64,000 bases of DNA from Aeromonas australiensis (lineage in GTDB: Bacteria; Pseudomonadota; Gammaproteobacteria; Enterobacterales; Aeromonadaceae), in contig NZ_CDDH01000057.1 in NCBI RefSeq assembly GCF_000819725.1, forward strand, positions 62,001 to 126,000, in the 5' to 3' direction. The position numbers and the translations under genes were made by a program. Below, piece after piece: positions 8,409 to 17,726 of this stretch. A model generated the notes under the pieces. That model saw nothing but the letters and a program-made list of their open reading frames with translations. It was not told where the DNA came from and did no database searches. Every line of letters begins with the position of its first letter. Position 1 is the first letter of the stretch.

Positions 8409-9197
8409 TCAGCTTAACAGCACTTCTTTGACGAAGCGGCTGCCAAAGTAGGCCAGGGTCAGGATAAAGCTGCCAATCAGACTCAGTGTGATGACTTTGC
8501 GGCCGCGCCAGCCATAAGTGTGATGGCCCCATAGCAGCAGCACATAAACACACCATGCCAGGATGGAGAGCACAGCTTTGTGGGATTTACCCTGAGCGAA
8601 CATATCTTCAAGAAAGAAGAGGCCGGAGGCGATGGAGAAAGTCAGCAGGAGTACCCCCGCAGAGATCAGCTGAAACAGTCGTTTTTCCACTGTCATCAGC
8701 GGCGGCATGGCTGGCAGGCTGCTGATTTTTCGAGATTTAAGCTGCTTGTCCAGACAGGCAAGCTGCAACGCAAACAGACAGGCGATCATCAAGACCGAGT
8801 AGGCCATCAGGGCGAGGCCGATGTGCAGCAACAGTTGGGGATGAGCCTCCAGATGGGTGATGTAGCGACCGGGGATCAGGGCGCTGGCTATCAGTAGCAG
8901 GGCCGAAAAACTGTAGACCACCGGCAGCAGGATCCAGCCGTTGAAGCGGCGGGTGACACAGGTCATGAAGCCACTGATGATCAGACTCACCAACGAGGCA
9001 ACGTTGAGCATGCTCAGGTTCTGGCCGGCGCTTTGCAACACCTCTGAGCCCAGCGTGCTGGCGTGGGCGACCAAGGCCAATCCGATACAGGCAAACAGGG
9101 AGCGATGTCCCACCGGCTTGGCGCTCAGTAGCAGATGCAGGGAGGCAAAAATGGCCAGCAGATAAAACGCCAGGGCCAGAACAGAGATGACGATCAT
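8409..9197 (-). CDS. ypjD: CcsA/YpjD-family inner membrane protein (cytochrome c assembly-like)
   Basis: A 262-residue, very hydrophobic protein with about eight membrane helices, of the cytochrome c assembly (CcsA/CcmF-like) fold. It matches YpjD by position between yfjD and ffh. The ATG at 9197 begins directly with the first helix (MIVISVLALAFYLLAIF); the frame to 9293 adds a polar leader with no support. Its role is poorly known, and haem handling is only suggested by the family. Confidence 0.85.
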   Translation of the reverse strand: MIVISVLALAFYLLAIFASLHLLLSAKPVGHRSLFACIGLALVAHASTLGSEVLQSAGQNLSMLNVASLVSLIISGFMTCVTRRFNGWILLPVVYSFSALLLIASALIPGRYITHLEAHPQLLLHIGLALMAYSVLMIACLFALQLACLDKQLKSRKISSLPAMPPLMTVEKRLFQLISAGVLLLTFSIASGLFFLEDMFAQGKSHKAVLSILAWCVYVLLLWGHHTYGWRGRKVITLSLIGSFILTLAYFGSRFVKEVLLS

Positions 9198-9399
9198 AAC
9201 CAGGTCATTGTTGCACAAGCTTTTGAGGGTAAGAGGGGCAGTATACCTTGCACGAGAAGTGCTCGCCAGTTGTGCAATGTCCGATCTGCCCATATATAGG
9301 GAGATGGTCCCTGTTGCTGTCGTGCGGTGAATAATCGTCCTCGCGCCTGCTCTGGGTTATAATGCCCCCAATTTATTACGCCAAGAACCGGAATCCGTC

Positions 9400-10776
9400 A
9401 TGTTTGAGAATTTGACTGAACGACTCTCGCGCACCTTGCGCAATGTCAGTGGCCGTGGTCGCCTGACCGAAGACAATATCAAGGAAACCCTGCGCGAAGT
9501 CCGCATGGCGCTGCTCGAAGCAGATGTCGCCCTGCCGGTAGTGCGTGATTTTGTGGCGCGGGTTAAAGAACGCGCAGTCGGCCAGGAAGTGGCCAAGTCC
9601 CTGAGCCCGGGCCAGGCATTTATCAAAATTGTGCACGGTGAACTGGTCACCGTGATGGGGGAGGCCAACGAACAGCTCAATTTGGCTGCCCAGCCGCCGG
9701 CGATCATCCTGATGGCGGGTCTGCAGGGCGCCGGTAAGACCACCACGGTCGGTAAACTGGCCAAGCTGCTCAAAGAGCGCAGCAAGAAGAAAGTGCTGGT
9801 GGTCAGTGCCGACGTCTATCGCCCTGCGGCGATCAAGCAGCTGGAGACCCTGGCCAGCGACATCGGGGTCGACTTTTTCCCGAGCGATGCCAGCCAAAAG
9901 CCTGTCGATATCGCAACCGCCGCCATCGATCAAGCGCGCAAGAAATTCTATGACGTGGTGATCGTCGATACCGCCGGCCGTCTGCACGTCGATAGTGAGA
10001 TGATGGCCGAGATCCAGGATCTGCATGCCACCATCAAGCCGGTTGAGACCCTGTTTGTGGTCGATGCCATGACCGGTCAGGATGCCGCCAACACCGCCAA
10101 GGCGTTCAATGAAGCGCTGCCGCTCACCGGCGTGATCCTCACCAAGGCAGACGGTGACGCCCGTGGTGGTGCCGCCCTTTCAGTGCGCCACATCACCGGC
10201 AAGCCGGTCAAGTTTATCGGGATGGGTGAAAAAACCGATGCGCTGGAGCCGTTCCACCCGGATCGTCTTGCTTCCCGGATTCTTGGCATGGGCGATGTGC
10301 TCTCGCTTATCGAAGAGGTGGAGCGCAACGTTGATAAAGAGAAAGCCGCCAAGCTGGCCAGCAAGGTCAAGAGCGGCAAAGGCTTCGATCTGGAAGATTT
10401 CCGCGAGCAATTGGCCCAGATGCGCAACATGGGCGGCATGATGGGGATGCTCGACAAGCTGCCCGGCATGTCCGGTTTGCCGGATAACGTGAAAGATCAG
10501 ATGGATGACAAGCTCACCGTGCGGATGGAGGCGATCATCAGCTCCATGACCCCCAAGGAGCGTGCCCATCCTGACCTCATCAAGGGTTCCCGCAAACGCC
10601 GTATCGCTGCAGGCTCCGGTATGCAGGTTCAAGACGTGAACAAGCTGCTCAAGCAGTTCACCGAGATGCAGCGCATGATGAAGAAAATGTCCGGCAAGGG
10701 CGGCATGCGCAAGATGATGAGCCAGATGAAGAACATGATGCCCCCCGGTTTCGGTGGCGGTCGCGGCCCGTTCTGA
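9400..10776 (+). CDS. ffh: Signal recognition particle GTPase Ffh
   Basis: A 458-residue protein subunit of the bacterial SRP, which binds 4.5S RNA and targets inner-membrane proteins to FtsY and SecYEG. Domains in order are the N bundle (1-85), the G domain with P-loop GLQGAGKTTT and DTAGR, and a C-terminal methionine-rich M domain (from about 300; MMGMLDKLPGMSG, MQRMMKKMSGKGGMRKMM). Length is as in the family. It is separated from ypjD by a divergent gap and followed by a hairpin before rpsP. Confidence 0.98.
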   Translation: MFENLTERLSRTLRNVSGRGRLTEDNIKETLREVRMALLEADVALPVVRDFVARVKERAVGQEVAKSLSPGQAFIKIVHGELVTVMGEANEQLNLAAQPPAIILMAGLQGAGKTTTVGKLAKLLKERSKKKVLVVSADVYRPAAIKQLETLASDIGVDFFPSDASQKPVDIATAAIDQARKKFYDVVIVDTAGRLHVDSEMMAEIQDLHATIKPVETLFVVDAMTGQDAANTAKAFNEALPLTGVILTKADGDARGGAALSVRHITGKPVKFIGMGEKTDALEPFHPDRLASRILGMGDVLSLIEEVERNVDKEKAAKLASKVKSGKGFDLEDFREQLAQMRNMGGMMGMLDKLPGMSGLPDNVKDQMDDKLTVRMEAIISSMTPKERAHPDLIKGSRKRRIAAGSGMQVQDVNKLLKQFTEMQRMMKKMSGKGGMRKMMSQMKNMMPPGFGGGRGPF

Positions 10777-10796
10777 TCCGGCCTGTGTGTTGATGG

Positions 10797-10822
10797 GGGG
10801 TCTGCAGCGGCAGGCCCCTTTT
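10797..10822 (+). terminator. Terminator after ffh
   Basis: A 9-bp hairpin (GGGGTCTGC-AGCG-GCAGGCCCC, one G-U pair in RNA) is followed by TTTTC. Confidence 0.65.
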
Positions 10823-10856
10823 CATTGCCGCTCTGCGCAAAAAATGGCTGGCTTGG

Positions 10857-10884
10857 TTGCAATTATTACGAATCCAAGTAGAAT
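10857..10884 (+). promoter_or_regulatory. Promoter of the rpsP operon
   Basis: TTGCAA (10857-10862) and TAGAAT (10879-10884) are 16 bp apart. They lie in an A+T-rich stretch about 70 bp before rpsP and downstream of the ffh terminator. Confidence 0.55.
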
Positions 10885-10954
10885 TACGCGGCTTATTTTA
10901 AGCTAGGGTCCGCGTGTTTGCGGGCCTTGTTCATTAGATGTTAATGAGGACGAT

Positions 10955-11203
10955 ATGGTAACCATTCGTTTACAACGTGGTGGCGCGAAAAAGCGTCCGT
11001 TCTACCAGGTAGTAGTTTCTGACAGCCGTTGCGCCCGTGACGGTCGCTTCATCGAGCGCGTTGGTTTCTTCAACCCGGTTGCTTCTGGTCAGGCTGAAAA
11101 GCTGAACCTGGACCTGGCTCGTATCGAGCATTGGGTTGCTACTGGTGCCGCTGTTTCTGACCGCGTTGCCAAGCTGATCAAAGACGCTAAAAAAGCTGCT
11201 TAA
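10955..11203 (+). CDS. rpsP: 30S ribosomal protein S16
   Basis: An 82-residue S16 ([25 protein letters not shown]), full length. It is the first gene of the conserved rpsP-rimM-trmD-rplS operon. Confidence 0.98.
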   Translation: MVTIRLQRGGAKKRPFYQVVVSDSRCARDGRFIERVGFFNPVASGQAEKLNLDLARIEHWVATGAAVSDRVAKLIKDAKKAA

Positions 11204-11227
11204 TCAGCCAAACGGTAAGGAGTTAAG

Positions 11228-11749
11228 GTGGAAAAACCTGTAGTTCTGGGCACCCTGGGTACCGTTTATGGCATCAAGGGCTGGCTTAAAGTGAACTCCT
11301 TCACCGATGTTGCCGAAGCGATTTTCGATTACAACCCCTGGCTGATCAATCAGAACGGGGCGTGGCGTGAAATTCGGGTTTCGGCCTGGAAGCGTCACAA
11401 CAAGGGTCTGATTTGCAAACTCGATGGTATCGATGTGCGCGAAGATGCCCTGGCATTGACCAATGTCGAGATTGGCGTACCCGCCGATCTGTTGCCTGCG
11501 TTGCCCGAAGGGGAGTTCTACTGGCGTGACCTGATTGGTTGCACCGTAGTGACTACCAAGGGGTACGACCTGGGCAAGGTGACCGAATTGATGGAAACCG
11601 GCTCCAACGATGTGTTGGTGGTTGAGGCCAATGTAAAAGATGCCTTTGGTGCAAAGGAGCGGTTGATTCCGTTCCTGGAAGAGCAGGTGATCAAGAATAT
11701 TGATCTGACTGCTCGAACAATCGAAGTTGATTGGGATCCTGGTTTCTAG
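11228..11749 (+). CDS. rimM: Ribosome maturation factor RimM
   Basis: A 173-residue protein that helps mature the 30S head near S19. An N-terminal RimM domain ([22 protein letters not shown]) is followed by a PRC-barrel ([31 protein letters not shown]). The start is GTG at 11228, set by AAGGAG five bases earlier; it lies 24 bp after rpsP. Confidence 0.96.
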   Translation: MEKPVVLGTLGTVYGIKGWLKVNSFTDVAEAIFDYNPWLINQNGAWREIRVSAWKRHNKGLICKLDGIDVREDALALTNVEIGVPADLLPALPEGEFYWRDLIGCTVVTTKGYDLGKVTELMETGSNDVLVVEANVKDAFGAKERLIPFLEEQVIKNIDLTARTIEVDWDPGF

Positions 11750-11783
11750 TTTCCCGCGCTAACACGGGTGCCGGAGGTTTCTT

Positions 11784-12530
11784 ATGTGGATTGGGGTCAT
11801 TAGCCTCTTCCCTGAAATGTTCCGAGCCATTACCGAGCACGGGGTAACGGGTCGGGCCGTCAAGAGTGGCCTGCTGCAGATTGAGTGCTGGAACCCCCGG
11901 GAGTTTACCCACGATAAACACCGTACGGTCGATGATCGTCCTTATGGTGGTGGGCCCGGCATGTTAATGATGGTTCAGCCGCTGCGTGACGCGATTCATG
12001 CAGCCAAGCAAGCGGCGGGAGACGGGGCGAAAGTCATCTATCTCTCTCCTCAGGGACGCAAGCTGACTCAAGCGGGCGTAACCGAGTTGGCGACAAATCA
12101 GAAACTGATTCTGGTCGCCGGTCGATACGAAGGTATCGATGAACGCGTGATACAAACCGAAGTCGACGAAGAGTGGTCTATCGGGGATTACGTGTTAAGT
12201 GGTGGCGAGTTGCCTGCCATGACCCTGATCGATGCGGTTTCGCGTCTGGTCCCCGGGGTTTTGGGCGATCAGGCGAGTGCCGAGCAAGACTCCTTCACGG
12301 ATGGCTTGCTGGATCATCCCCACTATACTCGGCCGGAGGTGTTGGATGGGTTGGCGGTGCCCGAGGCGCTAACAAGCGGCAATCACGAAGTGATCAGGCG
12401 CTGGCGTCTAAAGCAATCGCTCGGACGAACCTGGCAAAGAAGGCCGGAACTTATTAACAACCTAGCTCTGACTGACGAGCAAGAATCACTTCTTGCCGAG
12501 TATGTCCGCGAAGTGCGTGACAGCGTTTAG
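11784..12530 (+). CDS. trmD: tRNA (guanine-N1)-methyltransferase TrmD
   Basis: A 248-residue SPOUT enzyme making m1G37 in tRNAs, which prevents frameshifting. It has the N-terminal [10 protein letters not shown], the AdoMet knot segment ([28 protein letters not shown]) and a C-terminal tRNA-binding domain ([19 protein letters not shown]). It is the third gene of the operon. Confidence 0.98.
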   Translation: MWIGVISLFPEMFRAITEHGVTGRAVKSGLLQIECWNPREFTHDKHRTVDDRPYGGGPGMLMMVQPLRDAIHAAKQAAGDGAKVIYLSPQGRKLTQAGVTELATNQKLILVAGRYEGIDERVIQTEVDEEWSIGDYVLSGGELPAMTLIDAVSRLVPGVLGDQASAEQDSFTDGLLDHPHYTRPEVLDGLAVPEALTSGNHEVIRRWRLKQSLGRTWQRRPELINNLALTDEQESLLAEYVREVRDSV

Positions 12531-12565
12531 TAGAGTTTTCAGTTTATCCTAGGTAAGGAAAGACA

Positions 12566-12913
12566 ATGAGCAAGATTATTCAGCAGCTTGAACAAGAGCA
12601 ACTGCGTACCGACATCCCGGCTTTTGCCCAGGGCGACACTGTACGTGTTCAAGTTCGTGTTAAAGAAGGTGGTAAAGAGCGTCTGCAGGCTTTCGAAGGC
12701 ATCGTTATTGCCAAGCGTAACCGCGGTCTGCACTCTGCTTTCACCGTTCGCAAGATCTCCAACGGCGAAGGTGTTGAGCGTGTATTCCAGACTCACTCTC
12801 CGCTGATCCACAGTGTAGAACTGAAGCGTCGTGGTGATGTTCGCCGCGCCAAACTGTACTACCTGCGCAACCTGTCCGGTAAAGCTGCTCGTATCAAAGA
12901 GAAGCTCAACTAA
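12566..12913 (+). CDS. rplS: 50S ribosomal protein L19
   Basis: A 115-residue L19 ([20 protein letters not shown]...[28 protein letters not shown]), full length. It is the last gene of the operon and is followed by a strong terminator. Confidence 0.98.
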
Positions 12914-12963
12914 TTCGATTCGAATTGGTGTCGGTATGTCGGCAAATAGCTCGACAGGTAGTG

Positions 12964-12992
12964 AAAAGGCTCGCCAATGGCGAGCCTTTTTT
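12964..12992 (+). terminator. Terminator of the rpsP-rplS operon
   Basis: Stem AAAAGGCTCGCC/GGCGAGCCTTTT with a 3-base loop, ending in a six-T run. Confidence 0.92.
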
Positions 12993-13021
12993 GTATCCGT
13001 CTATTGGCTATCTGGGAGCCG

Positions 13022-13345
13022 TTACTGGATGACCCGAACTACCGAGTTGTCTCGCCCGAAGGGGCCTGGCACATAGTCATCCGCTGCCCAGTCATTCTCG
13101 TAGAGGGTTTCCCCTGCCGGGGTGATGAGCTGGTAGCAATATTCGAAGTATCCCGGGCCGTCGGTCGGCAGATTGAGGGTGGCTTTGAACTCGCCGCTCT
13201 TCATGCGTTTCAGCTCGACCGGTTGCCACTGGGTGAATTCGCCGATCAGCATCACCTGCTCTGCCCCTGCGGCCGCCTCTTTCTCTACGGCAAAGGTCAC
13301 CTTGACCTCGGGCTTGGACTTCAAAAACTGTTTGATCAGTGGCAT
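13022..13345 (-). CDS. Stand-alone CBM48/isoamylase early-set domain protein
   Basis: A 107-residue cytosolic protein consisting of one glycogen-binding-like Ig fold. It has the set VMLIGEFTQWQPVELKRMKSGEFKATLNLP and YFEYCYQL, and an N at the turn (YENDWAADDYVPGPFGRDNSVV). Such domains normally sit in front of glycogen branching or AMPK-like catalytic domains; here there is no catalytic part. The ATG at 13345 follows a GGAGG-like site; an upstream frame extension to 13429 is A+T-rich and rejected. Function is unknown; polysaccharide sensing is a guess. Confidence 0.8.
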   Translation of the reverse strand: MPLIKQFLKSKPEVKVTFAVEKEAAAGAEQVMLIGEFTQWQPVELKRMKSGEFKATLNLPTDGPGYFEYCYQLITPAGETLYENDWAADDYVPGPFGRDNSVVRVIQ

Positions 13346-13425
13346 GACGCCTCCTTGTCTGTGAGTTAAAAATGGCTCCTGTCTATTTTTATACCACCAT
13401 ATGACAAAGATGTTGATAAGGCAGA

Positions 13426-14100
13426 TCAAGTCGGCAAGGCAAAATAACGTTGCAGCAAACTGTGGGTGAAGTCAGTCTTGAGATAGAAGCCGCGGGGCAG
13501 GGTCATGATGGGTTGACCATCGCGGCCGATGGCGCGAGTCAGCGCCTTGTTGTTGGCCGCCTTGGGCCGCAGTTGCATCACCTGGCCGTGGCGCGCGCTG
13601 ATCTGCTCCACTTCCCCCAGCACTATCATGTCCATCAGCTCCTCCCAGTCCTGACGCAGTAGCCGTTCTTCCTCTTCATTCGGGCTCCACATCAGCGGCA
13701 TGCCGACTCGCCGTTCGCCAACCGGGATCTCCCGACTGCCTTCCACCGGGATCCAGAGTACCCGGGAGAGTTTGTTGCGCACGTTTGACTGCTCCCAGCG
13801 CTGGCCGCTGACGCCGATCAGCGGGGCGACACAGACGAAGGTGGTCTCCAGCGGTTTGCCCTGAGGATCCACGGGGATCGTCTTGAGTTCGATCCCCAGC
13901 TCCGGGAAGTCCTGCTCCGGCTTGCTTCCCGCGCTGGCCCCCAGTTGCAGCTCGAGCAACTGACCGACCCACCCCTTGTCACGGCGCAGATCGTTGGGCA
14001 CCGCGACACCAGTCTCGGCGGCCAGCTGCGCCAGCGTGAAGCCGGCCATGGCATAGGCACGGCTCAATAACTCCTGCTCGGATTGGGGATTGCTTGGCAT
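13426..14100 (-). CDS. mutH: DNA mismatch repair endonuclease MutH
   Basis: A 224-residue endonuclease that nicks the unmethylated strand at hemimethylated GATC sites after activation by MutS and MutL. The catalytic D-(X)n-E-X-K is present at Asp64, Glu71 and Lys73 ([16 protein letters not shown]). [19 protein letters not shown] and the C-terminal PRGFYLK match E. coli MutH. The ATG at 14100 has GGAG six bases upstream; the longer ATG at 14124 has no ribosome binding site. Its presence implies Dam methylation. Confidence 0.96.
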   Translation of the reverse strand: MPSNPQSEQELLSRAYAMAGFTLAQLAAETGVAVPNDLRRDKGWVGQLLELQLGASAGSKPEQDFPELGIELKTIPVDPQGKPLETTFVCVAPLIGVSGQRWEQSNVRNKLSRVLWIPVEGSREIPVGERRVGMPLMWSPNEEEERLLRQDWEELMDMIVLGEVEQISARHGQVMQLRPKAANNKALTRAIGRDGQPIMTLPRGFYLKTDFTHSLLQRYFALPT

Positions 14101-14833
14101 AGTTGGCTCCATCTTGCTCGCCATATTCTAACAGGGGAGGATCTTGAGCAGGATCGCTGTTTTTATAACCGATCCTGAGTGGATAAGATCAAATGCAGAT
14201 AATTTGGCGCTAATCATCTCATCGTTATGATTTTAAAAGGTTTTGTATGTTTTATCGAGCAGTGAACCGGTTCTGGTTTGACCTCTAAATAGTTGTCCAA
14301 GGGTTTGTGTATGATGTTACACACAGTTATCCACAGAAATCTTGGATAACTGGATGAAAGTGGCTGGAGTCGCTGATATGTTACAAAAAATTGTGAATGC
14401 GACCCCATTTTCATAGGGTAAACGGGGTAGATATTGTGCCACTCCTGTGGATAAATTCACCGAGGTGGATCTTTGAGCAGTTGAACTTGTTCACAATCCT
14501 GATCTGGGATCTGGCACTTGGAGTGACATGGATCTTGATCCAGTCTTATACACTCAACCATATGTATAATAGTGTTTTTTTATAGTTTCTCTTGTGCAAT
14601 GAAGCAGAGGCTCACTTTTCGCTGATCGCCAAAAAGTACTGTATATACCCGTTTACTAACAGCTTTATGCACAGTCTGGGTGGGCAACTTGAGGGAGTGG
14701 ATCCTTGGATTTGTTTATAAGTAGGTTTGAAATTGAAAGTTATTCATGAAACAGGGGATTCACTCCTTGTTTGCTGCCACGGAGTGAATGTGGAACAATC
14801 TCCTTATAGATTCAGCCTTTATAAGGTGATCAC
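14101..14833. promoter_or_regulatory. Non-coding DnaA-box/GATC cluster between mutH and rppH (DARS2-like)
   Basis: This 0.7 kb A+T-rich gap has no credible gene. It holds three exact TTATNCACA DnaA boxes: 14327-14335 (+), 14446-14454 (-) and 14665-14673 (+). Near matches are TTATCCACT at 14178-14186 (-) and TTATCCAAG at 14341-14349 (-); the latter faces the first box at a 5-bp distance. Twelve GATC sites fall in two clusters, 14140-14190 and 14468-14540. In E. coli the DnaA-reactivating sequence DARS2 lies near mutH; homology of function is inferred from position and boxes. The promoters of mutH and rppH must also lie here. Confidence 0.65.
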
Positions 14834-15361
14834 GTGATTGATGGCGACGGATTTCGTCCCAATGTCGGTATCGTGATCTGTAACCGTGAAGGACAAGTGT
14901 TGTGGGCTAAACGCTATGGGCAGCACTCCTGGCAGTTTCCGCAGGGGGGGGTTGATGATGGTGAAACGCCAGAGCAGGCCATGTATCGCGAGCTGTATGA
15001 GGAGATCGGCCTCAAGCCCGACGATGTGACCATATTGGCGACCAGTCGCAACTGGCTGAAGTACCGTTTACCCAAACGTCTTGTCCGCTGGGACAGTTCA
15101 CCGGTCTGTATTGGCCAAAAGCAAAAATGGTTCCTGTTACAACTTGGTCCGGGCAGGGAATCGCGGATCCAGTTTGGCTGTCATGGCCATCCCGAATTTG
15201 ACGACTGGCGTTGGGTCAGCTTCTGGTACCCGGTGCGTCAGGTTGTCTCGTTCAAGCGGGAGGTTTACCGCCGGGTCATGAAAGAGTTTGCCCCGCTGGC
15301 CATGCCAGTGCCGGCAGTGCAGGTCAACAAGAAGGATGGGCGGCGCAATCGCGCCCGCTAA
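14834..15361 (+). CDS. rppH: RNA pyrophosphohydrolase RppH
   Basis: A 175-residue Nudix enzyme that removes pyrophosphate from 5'-triphosphate mRNA and so starts RNase E decay. The Nudix box [20 protein letters not shown] is followed by [22 protein letters not shown] and [19 protein letters not shown] match E. coli. The start is GTG, as in E. coli rppH, giving [10 protein letters not shown]. It is followed by ptsP as in enterobacteria. Confidence 0.96.
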   Translation: MIDGDGFRPNVGIVICNREGQVLWAKRYGQHSWQFPQGGVDDGETPEQAMYRELYEEIGLKPDDVTILATSRNWLKYRLPKRLVRWDSSPVCIGQKQKWFLLQLGPGRESRIQFGCHGHPEFDDWRWVSFWYPVRQVVSFKREVYRRVMKEFAPLAMPVPAVQVNKKDGRRNRAR

Positions 15362-15379
15362 CTAAGGAGCACAGATTAG

Positions 15380-17659
15380 TTGTTAACGGAACTGAGACGT
15401 ATCGTCGAGAGCATGGCCGAGGCCAATACCCTCGAGCAGGCCTTGCAGGCATTGGTGAGCCAGACCCGGCACGCCATGGCAGTGGACTGCTGCTCTGTCT
15501 ATGTCTCGGAACCCGAGGTGCGCCGCTATCGCTTGGCGGCTACCGATGGCTTGGCCCCGTCTGCGGTTGGCAAGGTGACCCTGCCCTACGAGCAGGGCAT
15601 CGTCGGTCTGGTCGGTCAGCGGGAAGAGCTGATCAACCTGGCTGATGCCCCCGCCCACCCCAGTTTCAAATTCTTGCCCGATGTCGCCGAAGAGGCGTTC
15701 CGCTCCTTCCTCGGCGCCCCCATCATGCATCAGCGTCAGGTGGTTGGCATTCTGGTGGTGCAGCAGAAGGAGAGTCGCCGCTTCGATGAGGGGGAAGAGT
15801 CCTTCATGGTCACCCTGGCCGCCCAGCTGGCGGCGCGGATCGCTCAGGCGCAGGCCAAGGGGTGGTTGCAGAAGACAGACTGGAGCAAACCGCTGCGCGG
15901 TATTGCCGGTGCCAGTGGCATCGCCATGGCCAAGGCCTGGGTGTGGCGGCCCCGCAAGGCGCTCTCGTCCATTACCCCGCGCAAGGATGAAGATCATGCC
16001 AGCCAGCTGGCGCGGCTGGAGCTGGCGGTTGAGGAAGTGCGGCACGACCTGGAGAGTCTGGCGCTGCGTTTTCGCGAGAGCTACAGCCAGGATTCGGTGG
16101 CGATCTTCGATATCTACCTCCATCTGCTCAGCGATCCCGGCTACATCAAGCCCATTCGCAACAAGGTGAGCAAGGAGCACTGGACTGCGGTCTCGGCGAT
16201 CAAAATCATCAGCGATCGTTTGATCGAGCAGTTCAAGGGGATGAAGGATCCCTACTTGCAGGAGCGCTCCACCGACGTGAAGGATATTGCCCAGCGGCTG
16301 ATCAGCCGACTGGTGCAAAACGAACCGGAACATATCGCCATCGGCGAGCCGGTGGTGCTGGTTGCCGACGAGGTGACCGCTACCATTTTGGCGGAAGTGC
16401 CCCGCGAGTATCTGACCGGGGTGGTCTCGCTCAAGGGGGGAACCAACTCCCACGCCGCCATTCTGGCCCGCGCCATGGGGGTCGCCGCCATCATGGGGGT
16501 CGATCTGCCGCTCGGTGACATCGGCGGTCGCATGCTGGTTGTCGATGGTTACAGCGGCGATCTCTTTATCGAACCCAATCAGGTGATCCTGACCGAGTAT
16601 CGTCAGCTGCTGAGCGAAGAGCGGGCACTCGATACCCTGGTGCGCAGTGCCGACAGCCAGCCATCCGAGACGGCTGACGGTACCAAGGTCTCCCTGCTGC
16701 TCAACGCCGGGCTCAGTGCCGATACCGAGATTTCTCTCAATCAGCTGGCGGACGGGGTGGGTCTCTATCGCACCGAGATCCCCTTTATGCTGCAGGAGAG
16801 CTTCCCCTCCGAGTGGGAGCAGACGGCCCGCTATCGCGGTATTCTGGAGACCTACCGCAACCGGCCGGTCTGCATGCGGACCCTGGATGTGGGCGGCGAC
16901 AAGCCGTTACCCTATTTCCCTATCGTCGAGGAAAACCCCTTCCTTGGCTGGCGGGGGATCCGGATCACCCTGGATCACCCCGAACTGTTTCTGGTGCAGC
17001 TCAAGGCGATGCTGCGGGCCAGTGAAGGGCTGGACAATCTGGCCATTATGCTGCCAATGATCAGCAGCGTCAGCGAAATCAAGGCCTCCCGTCGTCTGCT
17101 GGATCAGGCGTGGCGGGAAGTGTCGGAAGAGGCGGCGAGCCGCGATGCGGTGATCCGCTACCCGAGCCTCGGGGTGATGATCGAGGTGCCCTCAGCCCTC
17201 TTTATCTTGCCGGAGATGGCGCCGCTCATCGACTTCTGGTCGGTGGGTAGCAATGACCTGACCCAGTACCTGCTGGCGGTGGATCGCAACAACTCCCGGG
17301 TTGCCAACATTTACGACGCCTTCCATCCTGCGGTGATCCGCGCCCTGCAACAGCTGGTTGATGCCTCCCATCGCTACCAGAAGCCGGTGTCGGTGTGTGG
17401 CGAGCTGGCCGGTGATCCGGTCGGCGTACTGTTGCTGCTTGCCATGGGTTATCGCCGCTTCAGTATGAACACTCACAACATTGCCCGGATCAAGTACGTG
17501 TTGCGTCAATCCACCCTGGATGAATTGACTGCCTTGCTGGCCGATGGCCTGAAACATGAAAATCCCCATGTGCTGCGCGGTCTGTTTGCCCGCTATCTGG
17601 AGGAGCATGGTTTGGGCGGCTTGCTGCGCGTCGGGCATAAATCGAAACAGAGTGATTGA
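15380..17659 (+). CDS. ptsP: Nitrogen PTS enzyme I (EI-Ntr) PtsP
   Basis: A 759-residue phosphotransferase that starts the PTS-Ntr chain (PtsP to NPr to EIIA-Ntr) and links nitrogen state, potassium and envelope control. An N-terminal GAF domain (about 15-155) is followed by the enzyme I N domain, with the phosphorylated histidine at about residue 358 (GGTNSHAAILARAMG). The PEP-binding C domain (LYRTEIPFMLQ, TLDVGGDKPLPYF, VGSNDLTQYLLAVDRNN, CGELAGDP) comes last. The start is TTG after AAGGAG; MLTELRRIVE aligns with the E. coli N terminus. Confidence 0.95.
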   Translation: MLTELRRIVESMAEANTLEQALQALVSQTRHAMAVDCCSVYVSEPEVRRYRLAATDGLAPSAVGKVTLPYEQGIVGLVGQREELINLADAPAHPSFKFLPDVAEEAFRSFLGAPIMHQRQVVGILVVQQKESRRFDEGEESFMVTLAAQLAARIAQAQAKGWLQKTDWSKPLRGIAGASGIAMAKAWVWRPRKALSSITPRKDEDHASQLARLELAVEEVRHDLESLALRFRESYSQDSVAIFDIYLHLLSDPGYIKPIRNKVSKEHWTAVSAIKIISDRLIEQFKGMKDPYLQERSTDVKDIAQRLISRLVQNEPEHIAIGEPVVLVADEVTATILAEVPREYLTGVVSLKGGTNSHAAILARAMGVAAIMGVDLPLGDIGGRMLVVDGYSGDLFIEPNQVILTEYRQLLSEERALDTLVRSADSQPSETADGTKVSLLLNAGLSADTEISLNQLADGVGLYRTEIPFMLQESFPSEWEQTARYRGILETYRNRPVCMRTLDVGGDKPLPYFPIVEENPFLGWRGIRITLDHPELFLVQLKAMLRASEGLDNLAIMLPMISSVSEIKASRRLLDQAWREVSEEAASRDAVIRYPSLGVMIEVPSALFILPEMAPLIDFWSVGSNDLTQYLLAVDRNNSRVANIYDAFHPAVIRALQQLVDASHRYQKPVSVCGELAGDPVGVLLLLAMGYRRFSMNTHNIARIKYVLRQSTLDELTALLADGLKHENPHVLRGLFARYLEEHGLGGLLRVGHKSKQSD

Positions 17660-17726
17660 TAATCATGCCTTGTCCCTGCTAACGAATGATCGGAAAATGC
17701 GGCTTTTATTTTGACTGGGGCCGCTT

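Noticed and set aside
14214-14585. Two small ORFs of 62-66 codons in the mutH-rppH gap
   Set aside because: No ribosome binding sites, low-quality composition and overlap with DnaA boxes; no recognisable protein features.
14101-14833. Chromosomal origin oriC
   Set aside because: DnaA boxes and GATC sites fit, but no mnmG, mioC, dnaA or rpmH lies nearby and the neighbourhood is that of mutH/rppH. A DnaA-reactivating or titration locus is the better reading.
14125-14833. CsrB-like regulatory RNA because of many GGA motifs
   Set aside because: The GGA motifs are mostly part of GGATC or DnaA boxes and do not sit in regular hairpin loops; no clear terminator ends such an RNA.
15383-16453. 356-codon frame antisense to ptsP
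   Set aside because: Shadow of a strongly supported gene with no start signal or protein family features.
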